A stretch of 64,000 nucleotides of DNA from Phycisphaerales bacterium (GTDB taxonomy: Bacteria; Planctomycetota; Phycisphaerae; UBA1845): assembly GCA_020639115.1 (NCBI GenBank), contig JACKHG010000009.1, forward strand, positions 102,053-166,052. Reading direction: 5' to 3'. This document shows positions 12,811 to 21,284 of this stretch, in pieces. Under the pieces are notes generated by a model that was not told the DNA's origin, did no database searches, and saw only the letters and a program-made list of their open reading frames with translations. Each line of letters starts with the position of its first letter. Position 1 is the first letter of the stretch. A program made the position numbers and the translations under genes.

Positions 12811-13350
12811 TCAGTCGCGAGCGCCAGAGTCGAAGTTATAGCAGGGGTAACCCTGGGCGTGAGGAAACTTCCTGGTGGAATTAACGCCACGATGACCGGC
12901 ATCCGCTCTTCGTGCCGGATTGCCATCAGCTCGTTAAATTCACCCAGCTGGAACCTCCGGCAGCGTCGCCCGTCCACCATCAGCGAATGGTAGCGGGTTG
13001 CAGGGATTGGTCAGATCGTTGAAGATGCCCTTGCCGTCGTGGCTGATCTCGCTGGTCTTGCCGTGCATCAGTCGCTGCGCACGCGCAGTCTTGCCGCCGA
13101 ACGCGTCGCGCGACGCATCTGCCCGGAGGCACACGCCCAGCAGCGAATCTGCCCGCGCCGGATGATCGCCATACCTGCCCCGTTCGTTGGCGTGCACGTA
13201 GCCTGGCGATGATGACGGCCTCGGCTTTTTCGCCTGATTTTCGGCGTGATCGTCAATCGCACGCAGATTCCATCGGCAGCTCGGGTCCAGCTCCCCGACA
13301 AGGCACGAGGTTGTACGTGAACGACGTAGTTATCGATGATCAGCACCCAT
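12811..13350 (-). CDS. trpG: Anthranilate/aminodeoxychorismate synthase amidotransferase subunit, frame-disrupted
   Basis: Glutamine amidotransferase that hands ammonia to TrpE or PabB for anthranilate or aminodeoxychorismate synthesis. The reading hops frames but gives VLIIDNY at the N-terminus and an ANERG segment where the family has PNEAG. LLGVCLRADASRDAFGGK then matches the catalytic Cys nucleophile region GVCLGHQ, and AQRLMHGKTSEISHDGKGIFNDL is an almost canonical TrpG/PabA stretch. YHSLMVD and a garbled FHPES region near the C-terminus complete it. Repaired length is about 180-190 residues, as expected. trpG and pabA cannot be separated here because no synthase large subunit is adjacent. 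The kinase start next door is intact, so the error block begins just upstream of 12.8 kb. Confidence 0.75.
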
Positions 13351-13409
13351 GGCGGAGATGGTAAAGAGCGGGGCTGGCGGGCAACGTGGGGCTGACATGG
13401 AGGGTGCAA

Positions 13410-13895
13410 TCAGGGGCCCGGAGCTGGCGTGCCGCTCACCGGTCGATGCTCACCGTACGAAGTCTTGCCGCCTGCTGTAGGTGAAGGTCGCCGCTGCCTG
13501 GTCCAGCTCTCGCCCAGCGACCCGGAAGGCGACGCAGGCGTCGCCGCCGAGAGAGTACGTGCCGATCGACGCCGGAGGAAGAGCAGCCCGGCCGAACGTG
13601 GTCAGGAGCTGCTGCTATCGGTGACGGTATCCGATGCACCGTCGCCGTAGAACGCTTGAAGGTTCGTCACGCCAGAAGCCGGCGTTGCCGGAGGTGATCT
13701 TGATGCCGCAGCGGGTGTCGGCGGCGGCGTACATCGTGCGAATTGCACCAGACCAGTAATGGCCGACGCCTGGTGGCGGAGGTCTCATCGCGCATGGTGC
13801 AGCCAGCACGGCGGTTATGGCTATGACCACGGTCGACGATCATGACCTCGACGAGCGTGAGCGCGCTGGCCCCCTGGCTGGGATGGTTGAACGGT
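13410..13895 (-). CDS. GspH/FimT-type pseudopilin, frame-disrupted
   Basis: The N-terminal part reads SALTLVEVMIV followed by VIAITAVLAAP after one indel. This is the prepilin peptidase and methylation signature: TLVE with a hydrophobic helix. Downstream comes YWSGAIRTMYAAADTRC, an ITSGNAG stretch, PPASIGTYSLGGDACVAFRV and a C-terminal strand GDLHLQQAARLRTVSIDR typical of pseudopilin beta sheets. Repaired length is about 150-160 residues. It would be processed at the inner membrane and join a type II secretion pseudopilus or type IV pilus tip. Its assembly ATPase and secretin are not in this window. The exact start is unclear because of indels near the leader. Confidence 0.55.
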
Positions 13896-14036
13896 CAATA
13901 ATTTCGATATCGGTTCTGTCCGTTGCAGTTGAAAGCGGCCCGGCGCTGACCTGCCGCGGGACCGATAACCGCGATCTCAATCCCATCCGTTTGCCGACGC
14001 GATATCGGAAGTAGACCGTAAAATGCCAGACCGCTC

Positions 14037-14485
14037 ATGCCCTGACACCGCGCCATCGCCGCCGCCTCACCCTGGTGGAATCCTCGGCCGCCATATGGAA
14101 AATAAGCTGGCGACGTATGTGTCGTCGCAGGTCGCAGAAGCTGCTCGCGGGTCGGGATGCAGGTCTACGCCGCGCACTGGCCCGCGCTACACGAAACTTG
14201 GCGGAAGGTTGATGATGAAGCGCTCGCCCCCACGCCGACGCCGCCGACACCGATACAACGAAAACCACCTGGGCTCGACTGACGGGCGGCTGCTCTGAGT
14301 CGGAACGCGTGCGCACGCGGCGGGAACCGCCTATCCTTCCGCAGGCCTTCACGCGCACGGTCGCCGCCCCACGACGTCGAAATCGGTGTCGGGTTTCGGG
14401 CTGCGTTCGACGGGCTGGCGTGACCGTCACGGTCAGCGACGGTCACCGGTCTCACCTGACGCTGCAGGAATTCGCCGCAGCCTGA
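14037..14485 (+). CDS. Possible second pseudopilin (GspI/PilV-like), frame-disrupted
   Basis: After a short basic leader the plus strand reads RHRRRLTLVESSAA, again the TLVE prepilin cleavage motif. A degraded hydrophobic stretch follows, then SSQVAEAA, RDAGLRRALA and ALHETLAEVDDEALA pieces in shifting frames. A C-terminal strand VTVTVSDG is followed by HRSHLTLQEFAA. This order and the length of about 150 residues fit a minor pseudopilin of the GspI/PilV group. It is divergent from the GspH-like gene. The call rests on a short N-terminal motif in a poor-quality block, so it is tentative. Confidence 0.4.
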
Positions 14486-14546
14486 GCCGCAGAGAGCTGA
14501 GTTCGCCTGCAAACAACGCCCAGCCGTCCGCCACCACCACCACCAC

Positions 14547-15467
14547 TTAGCCCACGCATGGACACCAATGAACGCTCGGTGGCCCACGCCGGCGCGCTGA
14601 ATGGCGTCCGCGCGCTTTTCGATTTCGGTGAGCATTTTTCTGTTCGCGGGCGCCAGGAGCCGCACGGTTCGTGGACTCCGAGACCGTAATGGCGATGCTG
14701 CGCCCAGGCGGTGATGCTGTGGCCGTCGCGGTATGCCGAGTCCCCGTAAACCTCCTCCACCGAGGATGTCCGGGGTGGAGCGTCGTCCTGCTGACACGAT
14801 CGTCGCCGTTGCCTGATGACGAAGGCCCCGTCGACGCGAACTCTTTGATCGTCTCGCAGCCGCTCGTCGAGGATGTTGCGTTCGCTCGAGGCAGCCGCAA
14901 AACGGGTTGATGGCTGTTTCGGTACGGTAGCCGCGCATGCTGCCGATCAATGAAGAGCCGCGCGTTGCCGCCTTTGCCTGCGGCTACGTCTCGTTATGAT
15001 CTGAGGGCGATCGTCAGCACGCGCTGAAACACGACGCGGCGGACGTGCTCGATGATCTTGGGCTGGCCCACGGTCTGAAACAGCTCGTGCTCGGCCCCGA
15101 CGCGCATGACGACCATCGTGTCGACGGGGTGCCCGGCGACGCCGGTCAGGGCGACGAAGCTGTCGCCGCCGTCGAGGATGCGCTGACTGAAGGCCATCAC
15201 GGTGGCCATCTTGATCTGGTCCATGCGCGTGAGCTGAAAGCGCGGCACCTCCAGGTGCTCGACCCGATCGGTGTCGGGCATGCGGTGCAACTCGCCCATC
15301 TGGTGAATGAGGATGAGCCGCGCCGGCGGTTCAATCTGCGCGAAGAGCGCTTGGGGATCGGGCAGCGCCGAGGCGTAGGCCATGACCGCCCGCGCCTGAA
15401 CCTGCCGGGCCACACCGCCGGCGCACGCAATGATCGCCTGAGCGGATTGGATGTCGTTCTGGCTCAT
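14547..15467 (-). CDS. Diadenylate cyclase (DisA_N/DAC) with N-terminal PK-like domain, frame-disrupted
   Basis: Makes the second messenger c-di-AMP from two ATP. The first 157 residues, from MSQNDIQSAQAIIACAGG, are intact. They form a pyruvate-kinase C-terminal-like segment (QARAVMAYASALPDP, LILIHQ), then the start of a DAC domain (MDQIKMATVMAFSQRILDGG, VMRVGAEHELFQT, VVFQRVLTIA). The remainder is frame-shifted but recognisable: NPF, then ERNILDERLRD, TIKEFAST and DGAFVI (the catalytic DGA motif). TRHTATAT stands where the family has its RHR region, and ITVSESTN and MLTEIEK close the domain. Repaired length is near 300 residues, typical of planctomycete DAC proteins. An uninterrupted stop at 14994 makes the gene look truncated; I think that is an indel artefact. 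It is divergent from the AMMECR1-like gene, with 58 bases between the starts. Confidence 0.75.
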
Positions 15468-15525
15468 AGAGTGCGCTGTCCCGGTGCGATTGAGCGACAG
15501 GTCCGCGGGGACTATACTTGCGGCC

Positions 15526-17319
15526 ATGAGGGCTCACAAGGTCTTGCGGCTGATGGCGCTCGCCGCATCTCTACTGACGATATCGGTCAATCCGGTGCGG
15601 GGATCGAACGGGTCGTGGCCCGATCAGGTTCCCGACATTTCCACCGTGGATCAGCGGTTTCTCACGCAGGTCGTGCGGCGGACGCTGGAGGCGCGCCTGG
15701 CGGGCGAACCGCCCTATCAGGTTGGTTATGCGCCGCCGTCACTCGCCAACGTGTCGTGCCAGATCATGGTGACTCTGCGTGACGGCGGCTACGCCCGCGG
15801 CATCGGCACGTCCGAACTGCTGCCGGTCGTGGACGCCGCCCAGGATGCAGCCGTCATCGCCTTGAGCAGTGCCCGAGGCGGCGAGCGGGCTGACCTCACC
15901 AACCTCGACGGCATCCGCATCGAGATGCAGGCGCTGGGCGCGTTGACACCGTATACGGGCACGACCAACTGGACGATTCCCGGTGCGCTCGTCGACTTTC
16001 TCGACCCGGGCGTCCACGGCGTGCGCTTGTTCCTCGATGGCGAGGGTCGCTGGTTCACGCCCGGCGAGATGATCTCGCGCGGTTTGTCGATCGACAGCGC
16101 CTTGGTGCAGTTGGGCAAGGAGGTCTCGCTCGACTCGCGCGTGCTGAACGAAGCGAAGCTCTCGCGCTTCGCGGCTGTCCACTGGTGGGAGGTCGACGAC
16201 GCCGGTCACGTGGTAACCCTGCGGCGCGGCATGGTGCCGGTCGCCCAGGAGGATGTCACCCGGCGCACGATCGACAACGCGATCGGCAAGCTGCTCGACT
16301 ACATCGCGTACCGCCAGCGGCCCGACGGCTCATTCGCGACGAGCTTCGATCCCACGACCGACCGGTATGACAAGGACGACGATCCGGAGATGCAGGCGGG
16401 AGCCTGCTGGGCGCTGGCGGAGGCCGCGCGGCGCGGCCACGCCCAAGCGGTTGACCCACTGGCCCGCGGCCTGAAGGAACAGCAGGCCCGGGTGCTCGAG
16501 CTGGGCACGGACGGTGAGGCTGCGTTTCTGTCTTCGGGCACAGACCGGAATCCGCTCGCGCTGACCGCGCAGTACTGTCTGGCCCTGGCGGCAGAGCCCG
16601 AGCGAGCGCAGCACGCCCAACTGAGGAAGCAACTGGTCAACGCGATGCTCTGGCTCCAGCGTGACGACGGGCACTTCCTGACCATGTTCCCGCCGTCGAC
16701 CGACCTTGATTCGCAGGAGCGCAGTCCGGGTATGGCCCTGCTGGCACTGGCGGAGTGCTACGGCATCGCACCGTCCGCCGACATCGCCGAGGCGGAGGCC
16801 AAGGCATTTCCTTACTACCAAACGCTGTTCAAGAAGTCCGGCGCGCTGGCCATGGCCGCGTGGGACGCGCAGGCATTCGCCCGCATGGCGGATCACATGC
16901 GCCGGAAGGACTACGCGGACTTCGTGTTCGCGCTGTGCGACCGCATCTGCGCAGCGCAGCTCCGGCCCGACAACTTCGCGGACGCCGTGCTCTGGGGCGC
17001 GATCGCCAACGATGAGATCGCACCGAGTTCCGGCACGACGGCGTTCGTGGCAGCGCTGGCGGACGCGGCGGTGCTTGCCCGGCAGCGCGGCGACAACGAG
17101 CGGGCCGAGCGCTACACGGCTGCCTGCCACCTGGGTGTACGGTTCATCCTGCAACTGCAGTTCAAGCCCGAGGAGTGTTACTACGTGCGCAGTCCGAGCG
17201 CGGCGGTCGGCGGAATCCGCAGCGCCCCCACGAATCCGCGGCTCTACCTCGACAGTTGCCAGCACGCGCTGCTGGCGTTGATGAAATGCCGCGCGCTGCT
17301 CTACCCCGACCAACCGTGA
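15526..17319 (+). CDS. Secreted AMMECR1-like protein with alpha/alpha-toroid domain
   Basis: The protein has 597 residues. I chose the start MRAHKVLRLMALAASLLTIS because it gives a signal peptide ending near NPVRGSNG; upstream codons would bury it. Residues about 30-230 resemble AMMECR1: FLTQVVRRTLEARLAGEPP, a VTLRDGGYARGIGT line where family members have LRGCIG, and a PGVHGVRLFLDGEGRWFTP segment matching the C-terminal GKHGV strand. The rest (about 250-590) is helical, with DYIAYRQRPDGSFATSF, WLQRDDGHFLTMFPPS and QHALLALMKCRAL repeats typical of terpene-cyclase or squalene-hopene-like toroids. Function is unknown. The conserved Cys of AMMECR1 is absent. Its stop overlaps the start of the next gene (GTGA), so the two are co-translated. 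Confidence 0.6.
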   Translation: MRAHKVLRLMALAASLLTISVNPVRGSNGSWPDQVPDISTVDQRFLTQVVRRTLEARLAGEPPYQVGYAPPSLANVSCQIMVTLRDGGYARGIGTSELLPVVDAAQDAAVIALSSARGGERADLTNLDGIRIEMQALGALTPYTGTTNWTIPGALVDFLDPGVHGVRLFLDGEGRWFTPGEMISRGLSIDSALVQLGKEVSLDSRVLNEAKLSRFAAVHWWEVDDAGHVVTLRRGMVPVAQEDVTRRTIDNAIGKLLDYIAYRQRPDGSFATSFDPTTDRYDKDDDPEMQAGACWALAEAARRGHAQAVDPLARGLKEQQARVLELGTDGEAAFLSSGTDRNPLALTAQYCLALAAEPERAQHAQLRKQLVNAMLWLQRDDGHFLTMFPPSTDLDSQERSPGMALLALAECYGIAPSADIAEAEAKAFPYYQTLFKKSGALAMAAWDAQAFARMADHMRRKDYADFVFALCDRICAAQLRPDNFADAVLWGAIANDEIAPSSGTTAFVAALADAAVLARQRGDNERAERYTAACHLGVRFILQLQFKPEECYYVRSPSAAVGGIRSAPTNPRLYLDSCQHALLALMKCRALLYPDQP

Positions 17320-19400
17320 ACGCGACTCCATCAGCGGCTGACCCCGTGCGTCCCCAGCCCCGCGCCGCGTGGGTGCTCGGCGTCGCGGCGCTCATCGCGC
17401 TGGGTCTGGCTGCGTGGCAATCGCGCATCGCGCTGATCCTCTGGGCGCTCGACGGAACACTCGCGTTGATCATGCTGCTGATGGCCACGCTGGGCGGCAT
17501 GGCGGTGCTCGCGCTCTTGCGTCTCGGGCCGCTGTCCGCCGCGTGGCGCTGGCTCCTGGCTGCGGGCCTCGGCATCGGCCTGCTGGCGACGCTGACGCTC
17601 ATCGCGGGTGTGCTGGGCGTGGTGGGCGCGGCGCATCGCGGGCTCATGCCGGTCGTGCTCGGCATCATCGCGATCGTCGGCGTGGTCTGCCTGCTGCAGA
17701 CGCCGGAGAAGCCGGCGTCTGCGGAAAACGCCGGTCGGGCGCGCTGGTTGTGGCTGCTGGCGGCCCCGTTCGCCGCGATCGTGCTCATCGTCGCGACGAT
17801 CCCGCCCGGGCTCCTCTGGCAGGAGGAGGGCATGGGCTATGACGTGCTCGAGTACCATCTGGAACTTCCCAAGGAGTACTACGACGCGAGCACCATCGAC
17901 TACCTGCCGTACAACGTCTACGCGAATTTCCCATCCAACGCGGAGATGCTCTACCTGGCATCGTGCGTTGCTGCTGGCGAGCCCGTCGAGTCATGGTCGG
18001 TATCGAAATGCGTCAACGCGTGGCTCGCCGTGCTGTTCGTGGCTGCTACCTGGCTCGCCTGCCGGGAGGTGTCGCCGCAGGCGGGCGTGGTGGGCGGCGT
18101 GCTCGCCGCGACGACCGGGTGGGTGACGTACCTCTCCGGCATCGCCTACGTCGAGAACGGCATGCTGCTGATGGGCATGCTCGCGTGCGGCTGCGTGCTG
18201 CGGGCGCTGCGCGCGGATGATGCGCGCCTGCGCCGGCGCTGGTGCATCGCCGCCGGCCTCTTCGCCGGACTCTCCTGCGGCTTCAAGTACACCGCAGCCC
18301 CGCTGATCGCCCTGCCGCTGCTCGCGCTGCTGCTGATCGGCGTCCGCGCCCGCGTGCGCGAACGCATCGTCGGCGGCCTTGCGTACGGCGTTGCCGTGCT
18401 TGTGACATTCAGCCCCTGGCTCATCAAGAACACCGCCATGACCGCCAACCCGGTGTTCCCGCTGCTCGGCAACGTCTTCACGGACTACCCGCCGGGTTGG
18501 GGCGCCGAGGAGGCCGCCCACTTTGCAGCCGTACATGCACCGGCGCCCCAGGAAGCAACGCTGGCGGCGCGCCTGGCAGCGCTCGGGCGGCACGTCGTGC
18601 TCGACCCGGCGCAGCGCTTCGGAGTGCTGGTGCTGGTCCTCGCGGGAACAGGTCTCGTGCGGCGCCGGTCGTGGATCACGCTCGGGCTGGCCGTTGCCCT
18701 GGCCGTTCAACTCGGCGTGTGGCTCTTTGCCACGCACCTGTACGCGCGCTTCGCCGTGCCGCTGCTCATTCCGCTGTATGTCCTCGCCGCACGCGGCGCC
18801 GTCGACGCAGCCGGGCGGCTGCGGGCGTCCATCGCGACGCTGATCATCGTCGGGGTCGGCTTCAACCTTTACCACACGGCCCGGCTCTACCACGACCACG
18901 TCTACGCCGGCTCGGTGCGCCTCGACACCGAGGGCGGCACAAGCATTTTCACCGCCGGGATCCTTCGCAACGTGCAGCAGCTTGCCACGATCAACGGCAA
19001 GCTGCCCGCCGACGCGCACATCCTGCTGGTCGGCGAGGCCGAGCCCTTCTACTACCTGCGCAAGGTTGACTACTGCGTGGTGTTCAACCGCAACCCGTTC
19101 GTCACGGTCGTCGAGCAGAGTCCGGATCTCGCGGGAATTCTCGACTGGATGCGGGAACAGGGCTACACGCACGTGTTCGTGGACTGGGCGGAGATCGCCC
19201 GGCTGCGGCGGTCGCGGTATGGCTTTCCCAACGCGATCTCGGCGAGTCTGTTCGAGCAGCTCGAGGATGCCGGCCTGCAGCGGATGGCGGACTACACGTT
19301 CGGCGACCCCGCGCGTGAGCTGCCGTATGGCACGCTCTACGCCGTGCCGCAAACCGGCGGACCCGGCCCCACGCCTAGTGCGAGTGGTTCTTCCGGCTGA
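17316..19400 (+). CDS. GT39-like polytopic membrane glycosyltransferase
   Basis: The protein has 694 residues. A GTG that overlaps the upstream stop is the natural start; longer versions run through the preceding gene. About a dozen hydrophobic helices are visible. The first extracytoplasmic loop carries YDVLEYHLELPKEYYDAS and YLPYNVYANFPSNAEMLYL, a pattern of the PMT/ArnT (GT39) and related GT-C families in which acidic residues contact the lipid-phosphate sugar donor. A soluble C-terminal part (about 530-690) has LLVGEAEPFYYLRKVDY and THVFVDWAEIARL. It probably transfers a polyprenyl-phosphate-linked sugar on the outer face of the inner membrane. Acceptor unknown; the coupled upstream secreted protein is a candidate partner. 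Confidence 0.75.
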   Translation: MNATPSAADPVRPQPRAAWVLGVAALIALGLAAWQSRIALILWALDGTLALIMLLMATLGGMAVLALLRLGPLSAAWRWLLAAGLGIGLLATLTLIAGVLGVVGAAHRGLMPVVLGIIAIVGVVCLLQTPEKPASAENAGRARWLWLLAAPFAAIVLIVATIPPGLLWQEEGMGYDVLEYHLELPKEYYDASTIDYLPYNVYANFPSNAEMLYLASCVAAGEPVESWSVSKCVNAWLAVLFVAATWLACREVSPQAGVVGGVLAATTGWVTYLSGIAYVENGMLLMGMLACGCVLRALRADDARLRRRWCIAAGLFAGLSCGFKYTAAPLIALPLLALLLIGVRARVRERIVGGLAYGVAVLVTFSPWLIKNTAMTANPVFPLLGNVFTDYPPGWGAEEAAHFAAVHAPAPQEATLAARLAALGRHVVLDPAQRFGVLVLVLAGTGLVRRRSWITLGLAVALAVQLGVWLFATHLYARFAVPLLIPLYVLAARGAVDAAGRLRASIATLIIVGVGFNLYHTARLYHDHVYAGSVRLDTEGGTSIFTAGILRNVQQLATINGKLPADAHILLVGEAEPFYYLRKVDYCVVFNRNPFVTVVEQSPDLAGILDWMREQGYTHVFVDWAEIARLRRSRYGFPNAISASLFEQLEDAGLQRMADYTFGDPARELPYGTLYAVPQTGGPGPTPSASGSSG

Positions 19401-19467
19401 GCAGCAGGAAGATCACCACAATAGCCAAGGCAAAACCCACCAAGGGCATGTAATCAAGCGGCGTCAT
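19375..19467 (-). CDS. Possible 30-residue single-span membrane protein
   Basis: The frame reads MTPLDYMPLVGFALAIV, then VIFLLLSRKNHSH. A short acidic N-terminus is followed by one hydrophobic helix and a basic/His tail, which gives positive-inside topology. It overlaps the end of the glycosyltransferase gene by 26 bases on the other strand. No good SD is visible (GATGAG about 10 bases upstream). The composition looks selected, not random, but so short a frame could arise by chance. I do not recognise a family; it superficially resembles small oxidase or transporter accessory peptides. Confidence 0.35.
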   Translation of the reverse strand: MTPLDYMPLVGFALAIVVIFLLLSRKNHSH

Positions 19468-19767
19468 GATGGTTAACTCATCGGCTGCGGGCGTTTGCGG
19501 CGCGGCTGGCAAATCCCCAGCGTGCCGCCGCCCGGCAGCGTTATTTGGCTATGCAACTCCAGTCCTCATCCTGCGGGGTACGTCGCGTTGCGGCCACCCG
19601 TCGCAACGCCTGCCAGCATGATACGCGGCGCTCGGACGGATTCCCGCAACAAGCGTGTCACTTGCGCCGCACGCGCGGAATGGGGCCGCCAACGCAGCAC
19701 GGCGTCCGCCGGGCATGGTTCGCCCGCGAACGCCGTCCGCGTGGAAGGACACAATGAACTCGGTGGA
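19468..19767. other. Intergenic spacer
   Basis: This spacer of 300 bases lies downstream of the glycosyltransferase (plus) and of the Hsp20 cluster (minus). I see no hairpin with a T-tract and no conserved frame. Confidence 0.45.
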
Positions 19768-20253
19768 CTACTTCGGGGCGAGGACCTTGACCTTCCGCGG
19801 CCGGGCCGACTCGCTGCGCGGCAGGCGCACGGTCAGCACGCCGTTCGCGTTCTCGGCCGTTACGTTGTCGGCGTCGACCGCCGTCGGCAGCTCGATGCTG
19901 CGCTGGAAGCGACCGAAGCGCCGCTCGCAGCGGTAGGTCACACCCTCGCGCTTCTCGGATTCCTCGCGTTTCTCACCGGAGATCGTGAGGATGTTACCCG
20001 AGACGGTCACGTCGACATCCTGCGGATCCACGCCGGGCAGTTCCGCCTTGACCGTCACCGCGTCGCCCGTTTCGCTCACCTCGAACGCCGGGAGCCATGC
20101 GCCCATGCCCTCGGTGCCTGCGGGAAAGCCGCTCTCGAATTCCCCGAAGAAGCGATCGAACAACTGGTCGAACTCCGAACGCAGCGAAGAGAGCGCCGGG
20201 GCCGGCAGGATGTCCGCCTGCTCATGCTTTTTTCGCCAGGGAATCAGACTCAT
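19768..20253 (-). CDS. Small heat-shock protein Hsp20, copy 3 of cluster
   Basis: ATP-independent holdase of the alpha-crystallin family that binds unfolding proteins in the cytoplasm. The 161 residues start MSLIPWRKKHEQ. This ATG has AGGAGG nine bases upstream; an in-frame GTG two codons earlier would sit too close to it. The alpha-crystallin domain (about 50-150) contains EVSETGDAVTVKAELPGV, ISGEKREE and GVLTVRLPR, with the C-terminal VKV in place of the usual IxI tail. It is last of three co-oriented Hsp20 genes and probably in their operon. The N-terminal arm is a typical FDQLFDRFFGEF. Confidence 0.92.
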   Translation of the reverse strand: MSLIPWRKKHEQADILPAPALSSLRSEFDQLFDRFFGEFESGFPAGTEGMGAWLPAFEVSETGDAVTVKAELPGVDPQDVDVTVSGNILTISGEKREESEKREGVTYRCERRFGRFQRSIELPTAVDADNVTAENANGVLTVRLPRSESARPRKVKVLAPK

Positions 20254-20329
20254 CGTCACTCACCTCCTCTCATGCTTCAGGAGAACAACGGTTATCTCTG
20301 CGGCGAAGCGGGCTTACCATGCTTCGCCG

Positions 20330-20725
20330 TTACTTGCCTTGAACCGCGATGCGCCGCGGCTTCGCCTGGGCGACCTTGGGCAGGTGCAGCTTCAGTACGC
20401 CATCGACGTACTCAGCCGCGATCTGCTCCGCATCGACGAGTTCGCTCACCTGGAAGGTTCGGTGGTAGTCACCGACGCCGTACTCGCGGCGGAGGAAACG
20501 GGTCGCGTTGCTCTGCCGCTCGTGTACGTGGCCGTGAATCGTCAGCGTGCCGTTCTCGAACTGCACATCCACGTCTGCAGCCTTCACGCCGGGCATGTCC
20601 GCGAGGACGAGCAGTTCATCCTGGTTCTCCACGATATCCACCGCGGGGGTGTACGTTGGACGCGTGCGCGTCCGTTCCGCGGTCACTTCCGTCGGTTGGG
20701 TCTGTCGTTCCATTGCGGTGCTCAT
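20330..20725 (-). CDS. Small heat-shock protein Hsp20, copy 2 of cluster
   Basis: The 131 residues start MSTAMERQTQPTEV, with AAGGAG seven bases upstream. It is almost only the alpha-crystallin domain: TPAVDIVENQDELLVLADMPGV, LTIHGHVHER, DGVLKLHLPK, and a C-terminal RRIAVQ carrying the I-x-V anchoring motif. The N-terminal arm is very short and hydrophilic, unlike its two neighbours, so it may form small oligomers or co-assemble with them. Spacers of 76 and 112 bases separate it from the flanking Hsp20 genes. Confidence 0.92.
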   Translation of the reverse strand: MSTAMERQTQPTEVTAERTRTRPTYTPAVDIVENQDELLVLADMPGVKAADVDVQFENGTLTIHGHVHERQSNATRFLRREYGVGDYHRTFQVSELVDAEQIAAEYVDGVLKLHLPKVAQAKPRRIAVQGK

Positions 20726-20837
20726 GATCCTGCTCCTTGTTTTATCGTGTGGGACCGGCTTTCCAGCCGGTCTTGAATGCAGCCTTCTGATTAAGTGTTT
20801 CCAGTCCAACTCCACTGACCGCCCCTCATCCTGCAAC

Positions 20838-21284
20838 TTACTGGGCGGCCTTGACCTCGATCTTCCGCGGACGTGCCTCCGGCGCCTTCGGCAGCGTCAC
20901 CTGCAGCACGCCGCTGTTCAGCGTCGCCTCGACCTTCTCGGCGTCGATCGCGACCGGCAGCCGCACGGTGCGGCTGAACGTGCCCACGCCGCGCTCGCGA
21001 CGGTGGAAGCTCACGCCTTCCGTCTCCGGCGCCTTGCGGCTGCCCTTGATGGTCAGGTCGTTCTCGTCGACGACGACCTCGATGTCAGCGAGTTGCAGGC
21101 CCGGCAGTTCCGCCTCGATGCGGATGTGCTCGGCGTCCTCCCAGATGTTCAGCGCGGGAAACGTGCCCACCCGGCTCGCCAGGGCCCCCGCCGGAGCGTC
21201 GCCGAAGATATCGGTGAACAGGCGGTCCACCTCATTGCGAAAACCATTCATCGTGTTCCAGCGATTGAATCGGGTCGTCAACAT
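20838..21284 (-). CDS. Small heat-shock protein Hsp20, copy 1 of cluster
   Basis: The 148 residues start MLTTRFNRWNTMNGF, with GGGAGG six bases upstream. Longer in-frame starts run through the AT-richer leader and were rejected. The amphipathic N-terminal arm (RNEVDRLFTDIFG) and the alpha-crystallin domain are visible: PALNIWEDAEHIRIEAELPG, LTIKGSRK, GVLQVTLPK, and C-terminal KIEV. As first gene of the cluster it probably carries the shared promoter, in the 420-base region upstream. Confidence 0.92.
   Translation of the reverse strand: MLTTRFNRWNTMNGFRNEVDRLFTDIFGDAPAGALASRVGTFPALNIWEDAEHIRIEAELPGLQLADIEVVVDENDLTIKGSRKAPETEGVSFHRRERGVGTFSRTVRLPVAIDAEKVEATLNSGVLQVTLPKAPEARPRKIEVKAAQ

Noticed and set aside
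14994..15527. A 177-residue stand-alone protein
   Set aside because: It is only the N-terminal half of the diadenylate cyclase. The catalytic half follows in other frames of a damaged block.
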